Part shown: in pieces, positions 50,201 through 62,300 of the stretch
Numbering within the stretch: the stretch's first letter is position 1
Layout of the letters: every line of letters starts with the position of its first letter
Source of the DNA: Hippophae tibetana
Taxonomy: Eukaryota > Streptophyta > Magnoliopsida > Rosales > Elaeagnaceae
Length of the DNA stretch: 64,000 nt
Direction: 5' to 3'
Assembly: GCA_037013495.1 (NCBI GenBank)
Contig: CM072810.1
Location: 69,858,449-69,922,448, forward strand
The notes under the pieces: generated by a model
Database searches by the model: none
Told to the model about the DNA's origin: nothing
Seen by the model: only the letters and a program-made list of their open reading frames with translations
Position numbers and translations under genes: made by a program

Positions 50201-50299
50201 CTAGGGTTTTGTTGCCTATATATGAAAACAACAACCTTTTGAAGGAGGAAGAACTAGTATAATTAATGAAAATATTTTTTACCATGCTTTTTACTTTTC

Positions 50300-53230
50300 T
50301 TCCTAGGGTTCTTGATGAAATGCCTGGATTCGACACATCAAAAGGAGTGATCATTATTTTTTGGCGTCAAACGGTTGGGGTTTTAGGGACTAATTGATGT
50401 TGCTTTCATGTGAGGATTTAATTTTGTTGTTCTTTTTTAAATCTTCGTCTCTTAGTCTTGATGTTTATTTCTACGCTCAATAAATCTTTGTTCTTCATAA
50501 AAAAAATTGTGTGAAAAAGAAGATGTTTCTACTTTTTACAGTATTAAAAAAAGAACATTTGATAAATCAGAGTTCCAATTTTACACTCCCATTACTTTTG
50601 ACTCGGGTGTCGAAACTTTTAATATAATAAATCAAATCGAAGCTTGGAATGATTCGTATAATCAGAGCATGGATTCCAAAGAATATTATTTTTTGAAACC
50701 AAATTGCACGGTTGAAATAACCTACCAAGAGTTTAAAATATTCGTCGCTTTTATTCCGTTTTTTTTTGCTTTCAGTTTTTTGAATGCCACCATAAGAGCG
50801 ATTGAGTTACTAACCAAGAGTGTGTTTAAAAAAATTCTAAAGTTCTCAATATCCAACAATTATTCTCAGGATCATATAAATATTTTCATTATCCTTCGCA
50901 AGAGATAGATTTGGAATAACAAATGGAAAGATTAATTTTGGAAGCAATTCGTTCTATTTTATTTAATTATAGGCCTCCTATGTCTAGCGATTTTGTTTCT
51001 ACTGAATTGTGAAATTTAATTTGTCTTATTTATCATAAGTATTTTTATGCTTTTATTATTTACGAATTGATTAAGCACATTTCACAACTAAATATCCCTA
51101 CTAAGGTTCCATTACTTCTAGGGTTTTTTTGCTTATATAAGAAACCAAAAACCTTTTGAAGGAGGAAGAACTAGTATAATTAATGAAAATATTTTTTACC
51201 ATGCTTTTTACTTTTCTTCCTAGGTTCTTTATGAAATGCTTGGATTCGACACATCAAAAGGAGTGATCATTATTTTGTGGCGTCAAAAGGTTGGGGTTTT
51301 AGGGACTAATTGATGTTGCTTTCATGTGAGGATTTAATTTTGTTGTTCTTTTTTAAATCTCCATCTCTAAGTCTTGATGTTTATTTCTACCCTCAATAAA
51401 TCTTTGTTTTTCATAAAAAAAATTTGTGGAAAAAGAATATGGTTTCTACTTTTTACAGTATTAAAAAAAGAACATTTGATAAATCAGAGTTCCAATTTTA
51501 CACTCCCATTACTTTTGACTCGGGTGTCAAAACTTTTAATATAATAAATCAAATCGAAGCTTGGAATGATTCGTATAATCAGAGCATGGATTCCAAAGGT
51601 ATATTATTTTTTGAAACCAAATTGCACCGTTTACATAACCTACCAAGAGTTCAAAATATTCTTCGCTATTATTTCGTTTTTTTTTTCGCTTTCAGTTTTT
51701 TGAATGCCACCATAAGAGCGATTGAGTTACTAACCAAGAGTGTGTTTAAAAAAATTCTAAAGTTCTCAATATCCAACAATTATTCTCAGGATCATATAAA
51801 TATTCTCATGATCCTTCGCAAGAGATAGATTTGGAATAACAAATGGAAAGATTAATTTTGTAAGCAATTCGTTCTGTTTTATTTAATTATAGGACTTCTA
51901 TGTTTAGCGATTTTGTTTCTAATGAATTGTGAAATTTAATTTGTCTTATTTATGATAAGTATTTTTATGCTTTTATTATTTACGGATTGATTAAGCACAT
52001 TTCACAACTAAATATCCTACTAAGGTTCCATTACTTCTAGGGTAATGTAGCTTATATAAGAAAACAACAACCTTTCGAAGGAGGAAGAACTAGTATAATT
52101 AATGAAAATATTTTTTAAAATGCTTTTTACTTTTCTTCCTAGGGTTCTTGATGAAATGCCTGGATTCGACACATCAAAAGGAGTGATCATTATTTTGTGG
52201 CGTCAAAAGGTTGGGGTTTTAGGGACTAATTGATGTTGCTTTCATGTGAGGATTTAATTTTGTTGTTCTTTTTTAAATCTCCATCTCTAAGTCTTGATGT
52301 TTATTTCTACGCTCAATAAATCTTTGTTCTTCATAAAAAAAATTGTGTGAAAAAGAAGATGTTTCTACTTTTTACAGTATTAAAAAAAGAACGTTTGATA
52401 AATCAGAGTTCCAATTTTACACTCCTATTACTTTTGACTCGGGTGTCGAAACTTTTAATATAATAAATCAAATCGAAGCTTGGAATGATTCGTATAATCA
52501 GAGCATGGATTCCAAAGAATATTATTTTTTGAAACCAAATTGCACGGTTTAAATAACCTACCAAGAGTTTAAAATATTCGTCGCTGTTATTCCGTTTTTT
52601 TTTTGCTTTCAGTTTTTTAAATGCCACCATAAGAGCGATTGAGTTACTAACCAAGAGTGTGTTTAAAAAAATTCTAAAGTTCTCAATATCCAACAATTAT
52701 TCTCAGGATCATATAAATATTTTCATTATCCTTCGCAAGAGATAGATTTGGAATAACAAATGGAAAGATTAATTTTGGAAGCAATTCGTTCTGTTTTATT
52801 TAATTATAGGACTTCTATGTTTAGCGATTTTGTTTCTAATGAATTGTGAAATTTAATTTGTCTTATTTATGATAAGTATTTTTATGCTTTTATTATTTAC
52901 GGATTGATTAAGCACATTTCACAACTAAATATCCCTACTAAGGTTCCATTACTTCTAGGGTAATGTAGCTTATATAAGAAAACAACAACCTTTCGAAGGA
53001 GGAAGAACTAGTATAATTAATGAAAATATTTTTTAAAATGCTTTTTACTTTTCTTCCTAGGTTCTTTATGAAATGCCTGGATTCGACACATCAAAAGGAG
53101 TGATCATTATTTTGTGGCGTCAAAAGGTTGGGGTTTTAGGGACTAATTGATGTTGCTTTCATGTGAGGATTTAATTTTGTTGTTCTTTTTTAAATCTCCA
53201 TCTCTAAGTCTTGATGTTTATTTCTACGCT
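50300..53230 (+). repeat. Units M56-M58, mosaics of neighbouring classes
   Basis: M56 (50507) has a C-type start but a unique ggttgaaataacc where related units have ggtttaaataacc, so its first frame stays open (see 50507-50908). M57 (51424) copies M52/M54. M58 (52343) combines an acgtttg/cactcct first half, a gctgttattcc middle and the taggacttctatg/gggtaatgtagc second half of M57. No regular higher-order period could be seen here. Confidence 0.7.
50507..50908 (+). pseudogene. 133-codon frame of unit M56, reopened by loss of a stop
   Basis: C-type units normally stop after LKPNCTV at TAA (ggtttaaataacc). Here the sequence is ggttgaaataacc, so the frame reads VEITYQEFKIF and continues through a nine-base T-tract to KKILKFS. 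It is the only C-start unit in the window with this change. Either this unit keeps the ancestral base or one substitution happened to reopen the frame. The downstream part is still out of register with the B-type 112-codon frame. Confidence 0.25.
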
Positions 53231-56200
53231 CAATAAATCTTTGTTCTTCATAAAAAAAATTGTGTGAAAAAGAAGATGTTTCTACTTTTTACAGTATTAA
53301 AAAAAGAACATTTGATAAATCAGAGTTCCAATTTTACACTCCTATTACTTTTTACTCGGGTGTCGAAACTTTTAATATAATAAATCAAATCGAAGCTTGG
53401 AATGATTCGTATAATCAGAGCATGGATTCCAAAGAATATTATTTTTTGAAACCAAATTGCACGGTTTAAATAACCTACCAAGAGTTTAAAATATTCGTCG
53501 CTGTTATTCCGTTTTTTTTGCTTTCAGTTTTTTGAATGCCACCATAAGAGCGATTGAGTTACTAACCAAGAGTGTGTTTAAAAAAATTCTAAAGTTCTCA
53601 ATATCCAACAATTATTCTCAGGATCATATAAATATTTTCATTATCCTTCGCAAGAGATAGATTTGGAATAACAAATGGAAAGATTAATTTTGGAAGCAAT
53701 TCGTTCTATTTTATTTAATTATAGGCCTCCTATGTCTAGCGATTTTGTTTCTACTGAATTGTGAAATTTAATTTGTCTTATTTATCATAAGTATTTTTAT
53801 GCTTTTATTATTTACGAATTGATTAAGCACATTTCACAACTAAATATCCCTACTAAGGTTCCATTACTTCTAGGGTTTTTTTGCTTATATAAGAAACCAA
53901 AAACCTTTTGAAGGAGGAAGAACTAGTATAATTAATGAAAATATTTTTTACCATGCTTTTTACTTTTCTTCCTAGGTTCTTTATGAAATGCTTCGATTCG
54001 ACACATCAAAAGGAGTGATCATTATTTTGTGGCGTCAAAAGGTTGGGGTTTTAGGGACTAATTGATGTTGCTTTCATGTGAGGATTTAATTTTGTTGTTC
54101 TTTTTTAAATCTCCGTCTCTTAGTCTTGATGTTTATTTCTACGCTCAATAAATCTTTGTTCTTCATAAAAAAAATTGTGTGAAAAAGAAGATGTTTCTAC
54201 TTTTTACAGTATTAAAAAAAGAACGTTTGATAAATCAGAGTTCCAATTTTAGACTCCCATTACTTTTGACTCGGGTGTCGAAACTTTTAATATAATAAAT
54301 CAAATCGAAGCTTGGACTGATTCGTATAATCAGAGCATGGATTGCAAAGAATATTATTTTTTGAAACCAAATTGCACCGTTTAAATAACCTACCAAGAGT
54401 TTAAAATATTCGTCGCTATTATTCCGTTTTTTTTTTTGCTTTCAGTTTTTTGAATGCCACCATAAGAGCGATTGAGTTACTAACCAAGAGTGTGTTTAAA
54501 AAAATTCTAAAGTTCTCAATATCCAACAATTATTCTCAGGATCATATAAATATTTTCATTATCCTTCGCAAGAGATAGATTTGGAATAACAAATGGAAAG
54601 ATTAATTTTGGAAGCAATTCGTTCTATTTTATTTAATTATAGGCCTCCTATGTCTAGCGATTTTGTTTCTACTGAATTGTGAAATTTAATTTGTCTTATT
54701 TATGATAAGTATTTTTATGCTTTTATTATTTACGGATTGATTAAGCACATATCACAACTAAATATCTCTACTAAGGTTCCATTACTTCTAGGGTTTTGTT
54801 GCCTATATATGAAAACAACAACCTTTTGAAGGAGGAAGAACTAGTATAATTAATGAAAATATTTTTTACCATGCTTTTTACTTTTCTTCCTAGGGTTCTT
54901 GATGAAATGCCTGGATTCGACACATCAAAAGGAGTGATCATTATTTTTTGGCGTCAAACGGTTGGGGTTTTAGGGACTAATTGATGTTGCTTTCATGTGA
55001 GGATTTAATTTTGTTGTTCTTTTTTAAATCTCCGTCTCTAAGTCTTGATGTTTATTTCTACGCTCAATAAATCTTTGTTTTTCATAAAAAAAATTTGTGG
55101 AAAAAGAATATGGTTTCTACTTTTTACAGTATTAAAAAAAGAACATTTGATAAATCAGAGTTCCAATTTTACACTCCCATTACTTTTGACTCGGGTGTCG
55201 AAACTTTTAATATAATAAATCAAATCGAAGCTTGGAATGATTCGTATAATCAGAGCATGGATTCCAAAGGTATATTATTTTTTGAAACCAAATTGCACCG
55301 TTTACATAACCTACCAAGAGTTCAAAATATTCTTCGCTATTATTTCGTTTTTTTTTTCGCTTTCAGTTTTTTGAATGCCACCATAAGAGCGATTGAGTTA
55401 CTAACCAAGAGTGTGTTTAAAAAAATTCTAAAGTTCTCAATATCCAACAATTATTCTCAAGATCATATAAATATTCTCATTATCCTTCGCAAGAGATAGA
55501 TTTGGAATATCAAATGGAAAGATTAATTTTGGAAGCAATTCATTCTGTTTTATTTAATTATAGGCCTCCTATGTTTAGCAATTTTGTTTCTACTGAATTG
55601 TGAAATTTAATTTGTCTTATTTATCATAAGTATTTTTATGCTTTTATTATTTACGGATTGATTAAGCACATTTCACAACTAAATATCCCTACTAAGGTTC
55701 CATTACTTCTAGGGTTTTGTTGCTTATATAAGAAAACAACAACCTTTCGAAGGAGGAAGAACTAGTATAATTAATGAAAATATTTTTTACCATGCTTTTT
55801 ACTTTTCTTCCTAGGGTTCTTGATGAAATGCCTGGATTCGATACATCAAAAGGAGTGATCATTCTTTTTGGCGTCAAAAGGTTGGGGTTTTAGGGACTAA
55901 TTGATGTTGCTTTCATGTGAGGATTTAATTTTGTTGTTCTTTTTTAAATCTCCGTCTCTTAGTCTTGATGTTTATTTCTACGCTCAATAAATCTTTGTTC
56001 TTCATAAAAAAAATTGTGTGAAAAAGAAGATGTTTCTACTTTTTACAGTATTAAAAAAAGAACATTTGATAAATCAGAGTTCCAATTTTACACTCCTATT
56101 ACTTTTTACTCGGGTGTCGAAACTTTTAATATAATAAATCAAATCGAAGCTTGGAATGATTCGTATAATCAGAGCATGGATTCCAAAGAATATTATTTTT

Positions 56201-57930
56201 TGAAACCAAATTGCACGGTTTAAATAACCTACCAAGAGTTTAAAATATTCGTCGCTGTTATTCCGTTTTTTTTGCTTTCAGTTTTTTGAATGCCACCATA
56301 AGAGCGATTGAGTTACTAACCAAGAGTGTGTTTAAAAAAATTCTAAAGTTCTCAATATCCAACAATTATTCTCAGGATCATATAAATATTTTCATTATCC
56401 TTCGCAAGAGATAGATTTGGAATAACAAATGGAAAGATTAATTTTGGAAGCAATTCGTTCTATTTTATTTAATTATAGGCCTCCTATGTCTAGCGATTTT
56501 GTTTCTACTGAATTGTGAAATTTAATTTGTCTTATTTATCATAAGTATTTTTATGCTTTTATTATTTACGAATTGATTAAGCACATTTCACAACTAAATA
56601 TCCCTACTAAGGTTCCATTACTTCTAGGGTTTTTTTGCTTATATAAGAAACCAAAAACCTTTTGAAGGAGGAAGAACTAGTATAATTAATGAAAATATTT
56701 TTTACCATGCTTTTTACTTTTCTTCCTAGGTTCTTTATGAAATGATTGGATTCGACACATCAAAAGGAGTGATCATTATTTTGTGGCGTCAAAAGGTTGG
56801 GGTTTTAGGGACTAATTGATGTTGCTTTCATGTGAGGATTTAATTTTGTTGTTCTTTTTTAAATCTCCGTCTCTTAGTCTTGATGTTTATTTCTACGCTC
56901 AATAAATCTTTGTTCTTCATAAAAAAAATTGTGTGAAAAAGAAGACGTTTCTACTTTTTAGAGTATTAAAAAAAGAACGTTTGATAAATCAGAGTTCCAA
57001 TTTTAGACTCCCATTACTTTTGACTCGGGTGTCGAAACTTTTAATATAATAAATCAAATCGAAGCTTGGACTGATTCGTATAATCAGAGCATGGATTGCA
57101 AAGAATATTATTTTTTGAAACCAAATTGCACCGTTTAAATAACCTACCAAGAGTTTAAAATATTCGTCGCTATTATTCCGTTTTTTTTTTTGCTTTCAGT
57201 TTTTTGAATGCCACCATAAGAGCGATTGAGTTACTAACCAAGAGTGTGTTTAAGAAAATTCTAAAGTTCTCAATATCCAACAATTATTCTCAGGATCATA
57301 TAAATATTCTCATTATCCTTCGCAAGAGATAGATTTGGAATAACAAATGCTAAGATTAATTTTGGAAGCAATTCGTTCTGTTTTATTTAATTATAGGCCT
57401 CCTATGTTTACCGATTTTGTTTCTACTGAATTGTGAAATTTAATTTGTCTTATTTATGATAAGTATTTTTATGCTTTTATTATTTACGGATTGATTAAGC
57501 ACATATCACAACTAAATATCCCTACTAAGGTTCCATTACTTCTAGGGTTTTGTTGCCTATATATGAAAACAACAACCTTTTGAAGGAGGAAGAACTAGTA
57601 TAATTAATGAAAATATTTTTTACCATGCTTTTTACTTTTCTTCCTAGGGTTCTTGATGAAATGCCTGGATTCGACACATCAAAAGGAGTGATCATTATTT
57701 TTTGGCGTCAAACGGTTGGGGTTTTAGGGACTAATTGATGTTGCTTTCATATGAGGATTTAATTTTGTTGTTCTTTTTTAAATCTCCGTCTCTAAGTCTT
57801 GATGTTTATTTCTACGCTCAATAAATCTTTGTTTTTCATAAAAAAAATTTGTGGAAAAAGAATATGGTTTCTACTTTTTACAGTATTAAAAAAAGAACAT
57901 TTGATAAATCAGAGTTCCAATTTTACACTC
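53230..57930 (+). repeat. Trimeric higher-order repeat, period ~2754 bp (M59-M61 = M62-M64a)
   Basis: M59/M62 (53260, 56014) share tttttactcgggtg, gctgttattcc and aagaaaccaaaaacc. M60/M63 (54175, 56929) share cttggactgattc and gattgcaaag. M61/M64 (55095, 57849) share the gaatatggtttc start. The match ends inside M64, which leaves the M61 pattern at about 57930 (cactcctattac) and lacks its ggtatatta insertion. M63 carries gaagacgtttc and tttttagagtatt where other units have gaagatg and tacagtatt. Confidence 0.8.
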
Positions 57931-59390
57931 CTATTACTTTTTACTCGGGTGTCGAAACTTTTAATATAATAAATCAAATCGAAGCTTGGAATGATTCGTA
58001 TAATCAGAGCATGGATTCCAAAGAATATTATTTTTTGAAACCAAAATGCACTGTTTAAATAACCTACCAAGAGTTTAAAATATTCGTCGCTATTATTCCG
58101 TTTTTTTTTTGCTTTCAGTTTTTTGAATGCCACCATAAGAGCGATTGAGTTACTAACCAAGAGTGTGTTTAAAAAAATTCTAAAGTTCTCAATATCCAAC
58201 AATTATTCTCAGGATCATATAAATATTCTCATTATCCTTCGCAAGAGATAGATTTGGAATAACAAATGGAAAGATTAATTTTGGAAGCAATTCGTTCTAT
58301 TTTATTTAATTATAAGCCTCCTATGTCTAGCGATTTTGTTTCTACTGAATTGTGAAATTTAATTTGTCTTATTTATCATAAGTATTTTTATGCTTTTATT
58401 ATTTACGAATTGATTAAGCACATTTCACAACTAAATATCCCTACTAAGGTTCCATTACTTCTAGGGTTTTTTTGCTTATATAAGAAAACAAAAACCTTTT
58501 GAAGGAGGAAGAACTAGTATAATTAATGAAAATATTTTTTACCATGCTTTTTACTTTTCTTCCTAGGGTTCTTTATGAAATTCTTGGATTCGACACATCA
58601 AAGGAGTGATCATTATTTTGTGGCGTCAAAAGGTTGGGGTTTTAGGGACTAATTGATGTTCCTTTCATGTGAGGATTTAATTTCGTTGTTCTTTTTTAAA
58701 TATCGGTCTCTTAGTCTTGATGTTTATTTCTACGCTCAATAAATCTTTGTTCTTCATAAAAAAAATTTGTGGAAAAAGAATATGGTTTCTACTTTTTACA
58801 GTATTAAAAAAAGAACATTTGATAAATCAGAGTTCCAATTTTACACTCCCATTACTTTTGACTCGGGTGTCAAAACTTTTAATATAATAAATCAAATCGA
58901 AGCTTGGAAAGATTCGTATAATCAGAGCATGGATTCCAAAGGTATATTATTTTTTGAAACCAAATTGCACCGTTTACATAACCTACCAAGAGTTCAAAAT
59001 ATTCGTCACTATTATTTCGTTTTTTTTTCGCTTTCAGTTTTTTGAATGCCACCATAAGAGCGATTGAGTTACTAACCAAGAGTGTGTTTAAAAAAAATTC
59101 TAAAGTTCTCAATATCCAACAATTATTCTCAAGATCATATAAATATTCTCATTATCCTTCGCAAGAGATAGATTTGGAATATCAAATGGAAAGATTAATT
59201 TTGGAAGCAATTCGTTCTGTTTTATTTAATTATAGGCCTCCTATGTTTAGCAATTTTGTTTCTACTGAATTGTGAAATTTAATTTGTCTTATTTATCATA
59301 AGTATTTTTATGCTTTTATTATTTACGGATTGATTAAGCACATTTCACAACTAAATATCCCTACTAAGGTTCCATTACTTCTAGGGTTTT
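57930..59390 (+). repeat. Units M64b-M65, junction between two trimer blocks
   Basis: M64b has taagcctcctatgtc, tttacgaattg and tttttttgc. Its 3' end has catcaaaggagtg (one A missing, about 58598) and atatcggtctc. M65 (58767) has the ggtatatta insertion, and an extra A in the A-run at about 59090 restores the frame that joins to the second half (59042-59275). Confidence 0.7.
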
Positions 59391-62300
59391 GTTGCTTATA
59401 TAAGAAAACAACAACCTTTCGAAGGAGGAAGAACTAGTATAATTAATGAAAATATTTTTTACCATGCTTTTTACTTTTCTTCCTAGGGTTCTTGATGAAA
59501 TGCCTGGATTCGACACATCAAAAGGAGTGATCATTCTTTTTGGCGTCAAAAGGTTGGGGTTTTAGGGACTAATTGATGTTGCTTTCATGTGAGGATTTAA
59601 TTTTGTTGTTCTTTTTTAAATCTCCATCTCTTAGTCTTGATGTTTATTTCTACGCTCAATAAATCTATGTTTTTCATAAAAAAAATTGTGTGAAAAAGAA
59701 GATGTTTCTACTTTTTACAGTATTAAAAAAAGAACATTTGATAAATCAGAGTTCCAATTTTACTCTCCTATTACTTTTGACTCGGGTGTCGAAACTTTTA
59801 ATATAATAAATCAAATCGAAGCTTGGAAAGATTCGTAAAATCAGAGCATGGATTCCAAAGAATATTATTTTTTGAAACCAAATTGCACCGTTTACATAAC
59901 CTACCAGGAGTTTAAAATTTTCGTCGCTCCTATTCCGTTTTTTTTTGCTTTCAGTTTTTTGAATGCCACCATAAGAGCGATTGAGTTACTAACCAAGAGT
60001 GTGTTTAAAAAAATTCTAAAGTTCTCAATATCCAACAATTATTCTCAACACCATATAAATATTCTCATTATCCTTCGCAAGAGATAGATTTGGAATATCA
60101 AATGGAAAGATTAATTTTGGAAGCAATTCGTTCTATTTTATTTAATGATAGGCCTCCTATGTCTAGCGATTTTGTTTCTACTGAATTGTGAAATTTAATT
60201 TGTCTTATTTATCATAAGTATTTTTATGCTTTTATTATTTACCAATTGATTAAGCACATTTCACAACTAAATATCCCTACTAAGGTTCCATTACTTCTAG
60301 GGTTTTGTTGCTTGTATAAGAAAACAACAACCTTTTGAAGGAGGAAGAACTAGTATAATTAATGAAAATATTTTTTACCATGCTTTTTAATTTTCTTCCT
60401 AGGGTTCTTTAAGAAATGCTTGGATTCGACACATCAAAAGGAGTGATCATTAATTTTTGGCGTCAAAAGGTTGGGGTTTTAGGGACTAATTGATGTTCCT
60501 TTCATGTGAGGATTTAATTTCGTTGTTCTTTTTTAAATATCCGTCTCTTAGTCTTGATGTTTATTTCTACGGTCAATAAATCTTTGTTCTTCATAAAAAC
60601 ATTTGAGGAAAAAGAAGATGGTTTCTCCTTTTTACAGTATTAAAAAAAGAACATTTGATAAATCAGAGTTCCAATTTTAGACTCCCATTACTTTTGACTC
60701 GGGTGTCGAAACTTTTAATATAATAAATCAAATCGAAGCTTGGAATGATTCGTATAATCAGAGCATGGATTCCAAAGAATATTATTTTTTGAAACCAAAT
60801 TGCACCGTTTAAATAACCTACCAAGATTTTAAAATATTCGTCGCTATTATTCCGTTTTTTTTTTGCTTTAAGTTTTTTGAATGCCACCATAAGAGCGATT
60901 GAGTTACTAACCAAGAGTGTGTTTAAAAAAATTCTAAAGTTCTCAATATCCAACAATTATTCTCAGGATCATATTAATATTCTCATTATCCTTCGCAAGA
61001 GTTAGATTTGGAATAACAAATGGAAAGATTAATTTTGGAAGCAATTCGTTCTGTTTTATTTAATTATAGGCCTCCTATGTTTAGCGATTTTGTTTCTACT
61101 GAATTGTGAAATTTAATTTGTCTTATTTATGATAAGTATTTTTATACTTTTATTATTTACGGATTGATTAAGCACATATCACAACTAAATATTCCTACTA
61201 AGGTTCCATTACTTCTAGGGTTTTGTTGCTTATATAAGAAAACAACAACCTTTCGAAGGAGGAAGAACTAGTATAATTAATGAAAATATTTTTTACCATG
61301 CTTTTTACTTTTCTTCACAGGGTTCTTGATGAAATGCCAGGATTCGACACATCAAAAGGAGTGATCATTATTTTTTGGCGTCAAACGGTTGGGGTTTTAG
61401 GGACTAATTGATGTTGCTTTCATGTGAGGATTTAATTTTGTTGTTCTTTTTTAAATCTCCGTCTCTTAGTCTTGATGTTTATTTCTACGCTCAATAAATC
61501 TTTGTTCTTCATAAAAAACATTGTGTGAAAAAGAAGATGTTTCTACTTTTTACATTATTAAAAAAAGAACATTTGATAAATCAGAGTTCCAATTTTACAC
61601 TCCTATTACTTTTGACTCGGGTGTCGAAACTTTTAATATAATAAATCAAATCGAAGCTTGGAATGATTCGTATAATCAGAGCATGGATTCCAAAGAATAT
61701 TATTTTTTGAAACCAAATTGCACCGTTTAAATAACCTACCAAGAGTTTAAAATATTCGTCGCTATTATTCTGTTTTTTTTTTTTGCTTTCAGTTTTTTGA
61801 ATGCCACCATAAGAGCGATTGAGTTACTAACCAAGAGTGTGTTTAAAAAAATTCTAAAGTTCTCAATATCCAACAATTATTCTCAGGATCATATAAATAT
61901 TCTCATTATCCTTCGCAAGAGATAGATTTGGAATAACAAATGGAAAGATTAATTTTGGAAGCAATTCGTTCTATTTTATTTAATTATAAGCCTCCTATGT
62001 CTAGCGATTTTGTTTCTACTGAATTGTGAAATTTAATTTGTCTTATTTATCATAAGTATTTTTATGCTTTTATTATTTACGAATTGATTAAGCACATTTC
62101 ACAACTAAATATCCCTACTAAGGTTCCATTACTTCTAGGGTTTTTTTGCTTATATAAGAAAACAACAACCTTTCGAAGGAGGAAGAACTAGTATAATTAA
62201 TGAAAATATTTTTTACCATGCTTTTTACTTTTCTTCCTAGGGTTCTTGATGAAATGCCTGGATTCGACACATCAAAAGGAGTGATCATTCTTTTTGGCGT

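Larger units (their letters stand above)
45700..50300 (+). repeat. Dimeric higher-order repeat, period 1837 bp, ~2.5 copies (M50 end-M55)
   Basis: M51, M53 and M55 (45914, 47751, 49588) share aatacatcaaatc, gcatcgattcc, tatagtactcctatg and gcctatatatg. M52 and M54 (46833, 48670) share tttctaccctc, ggtatatta, taggacttctatg, tctaatgaattg and gggtaatgtagc. The copies differ at very few bases (aatgtaaag against aatggaaag in M55; caataacc at about 48390). M57 (51424) is another copy of the M52/M54 unit, 2754 bp beyond M54. The extreme similarity points to very recent expansion. Confidence 0.87.
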
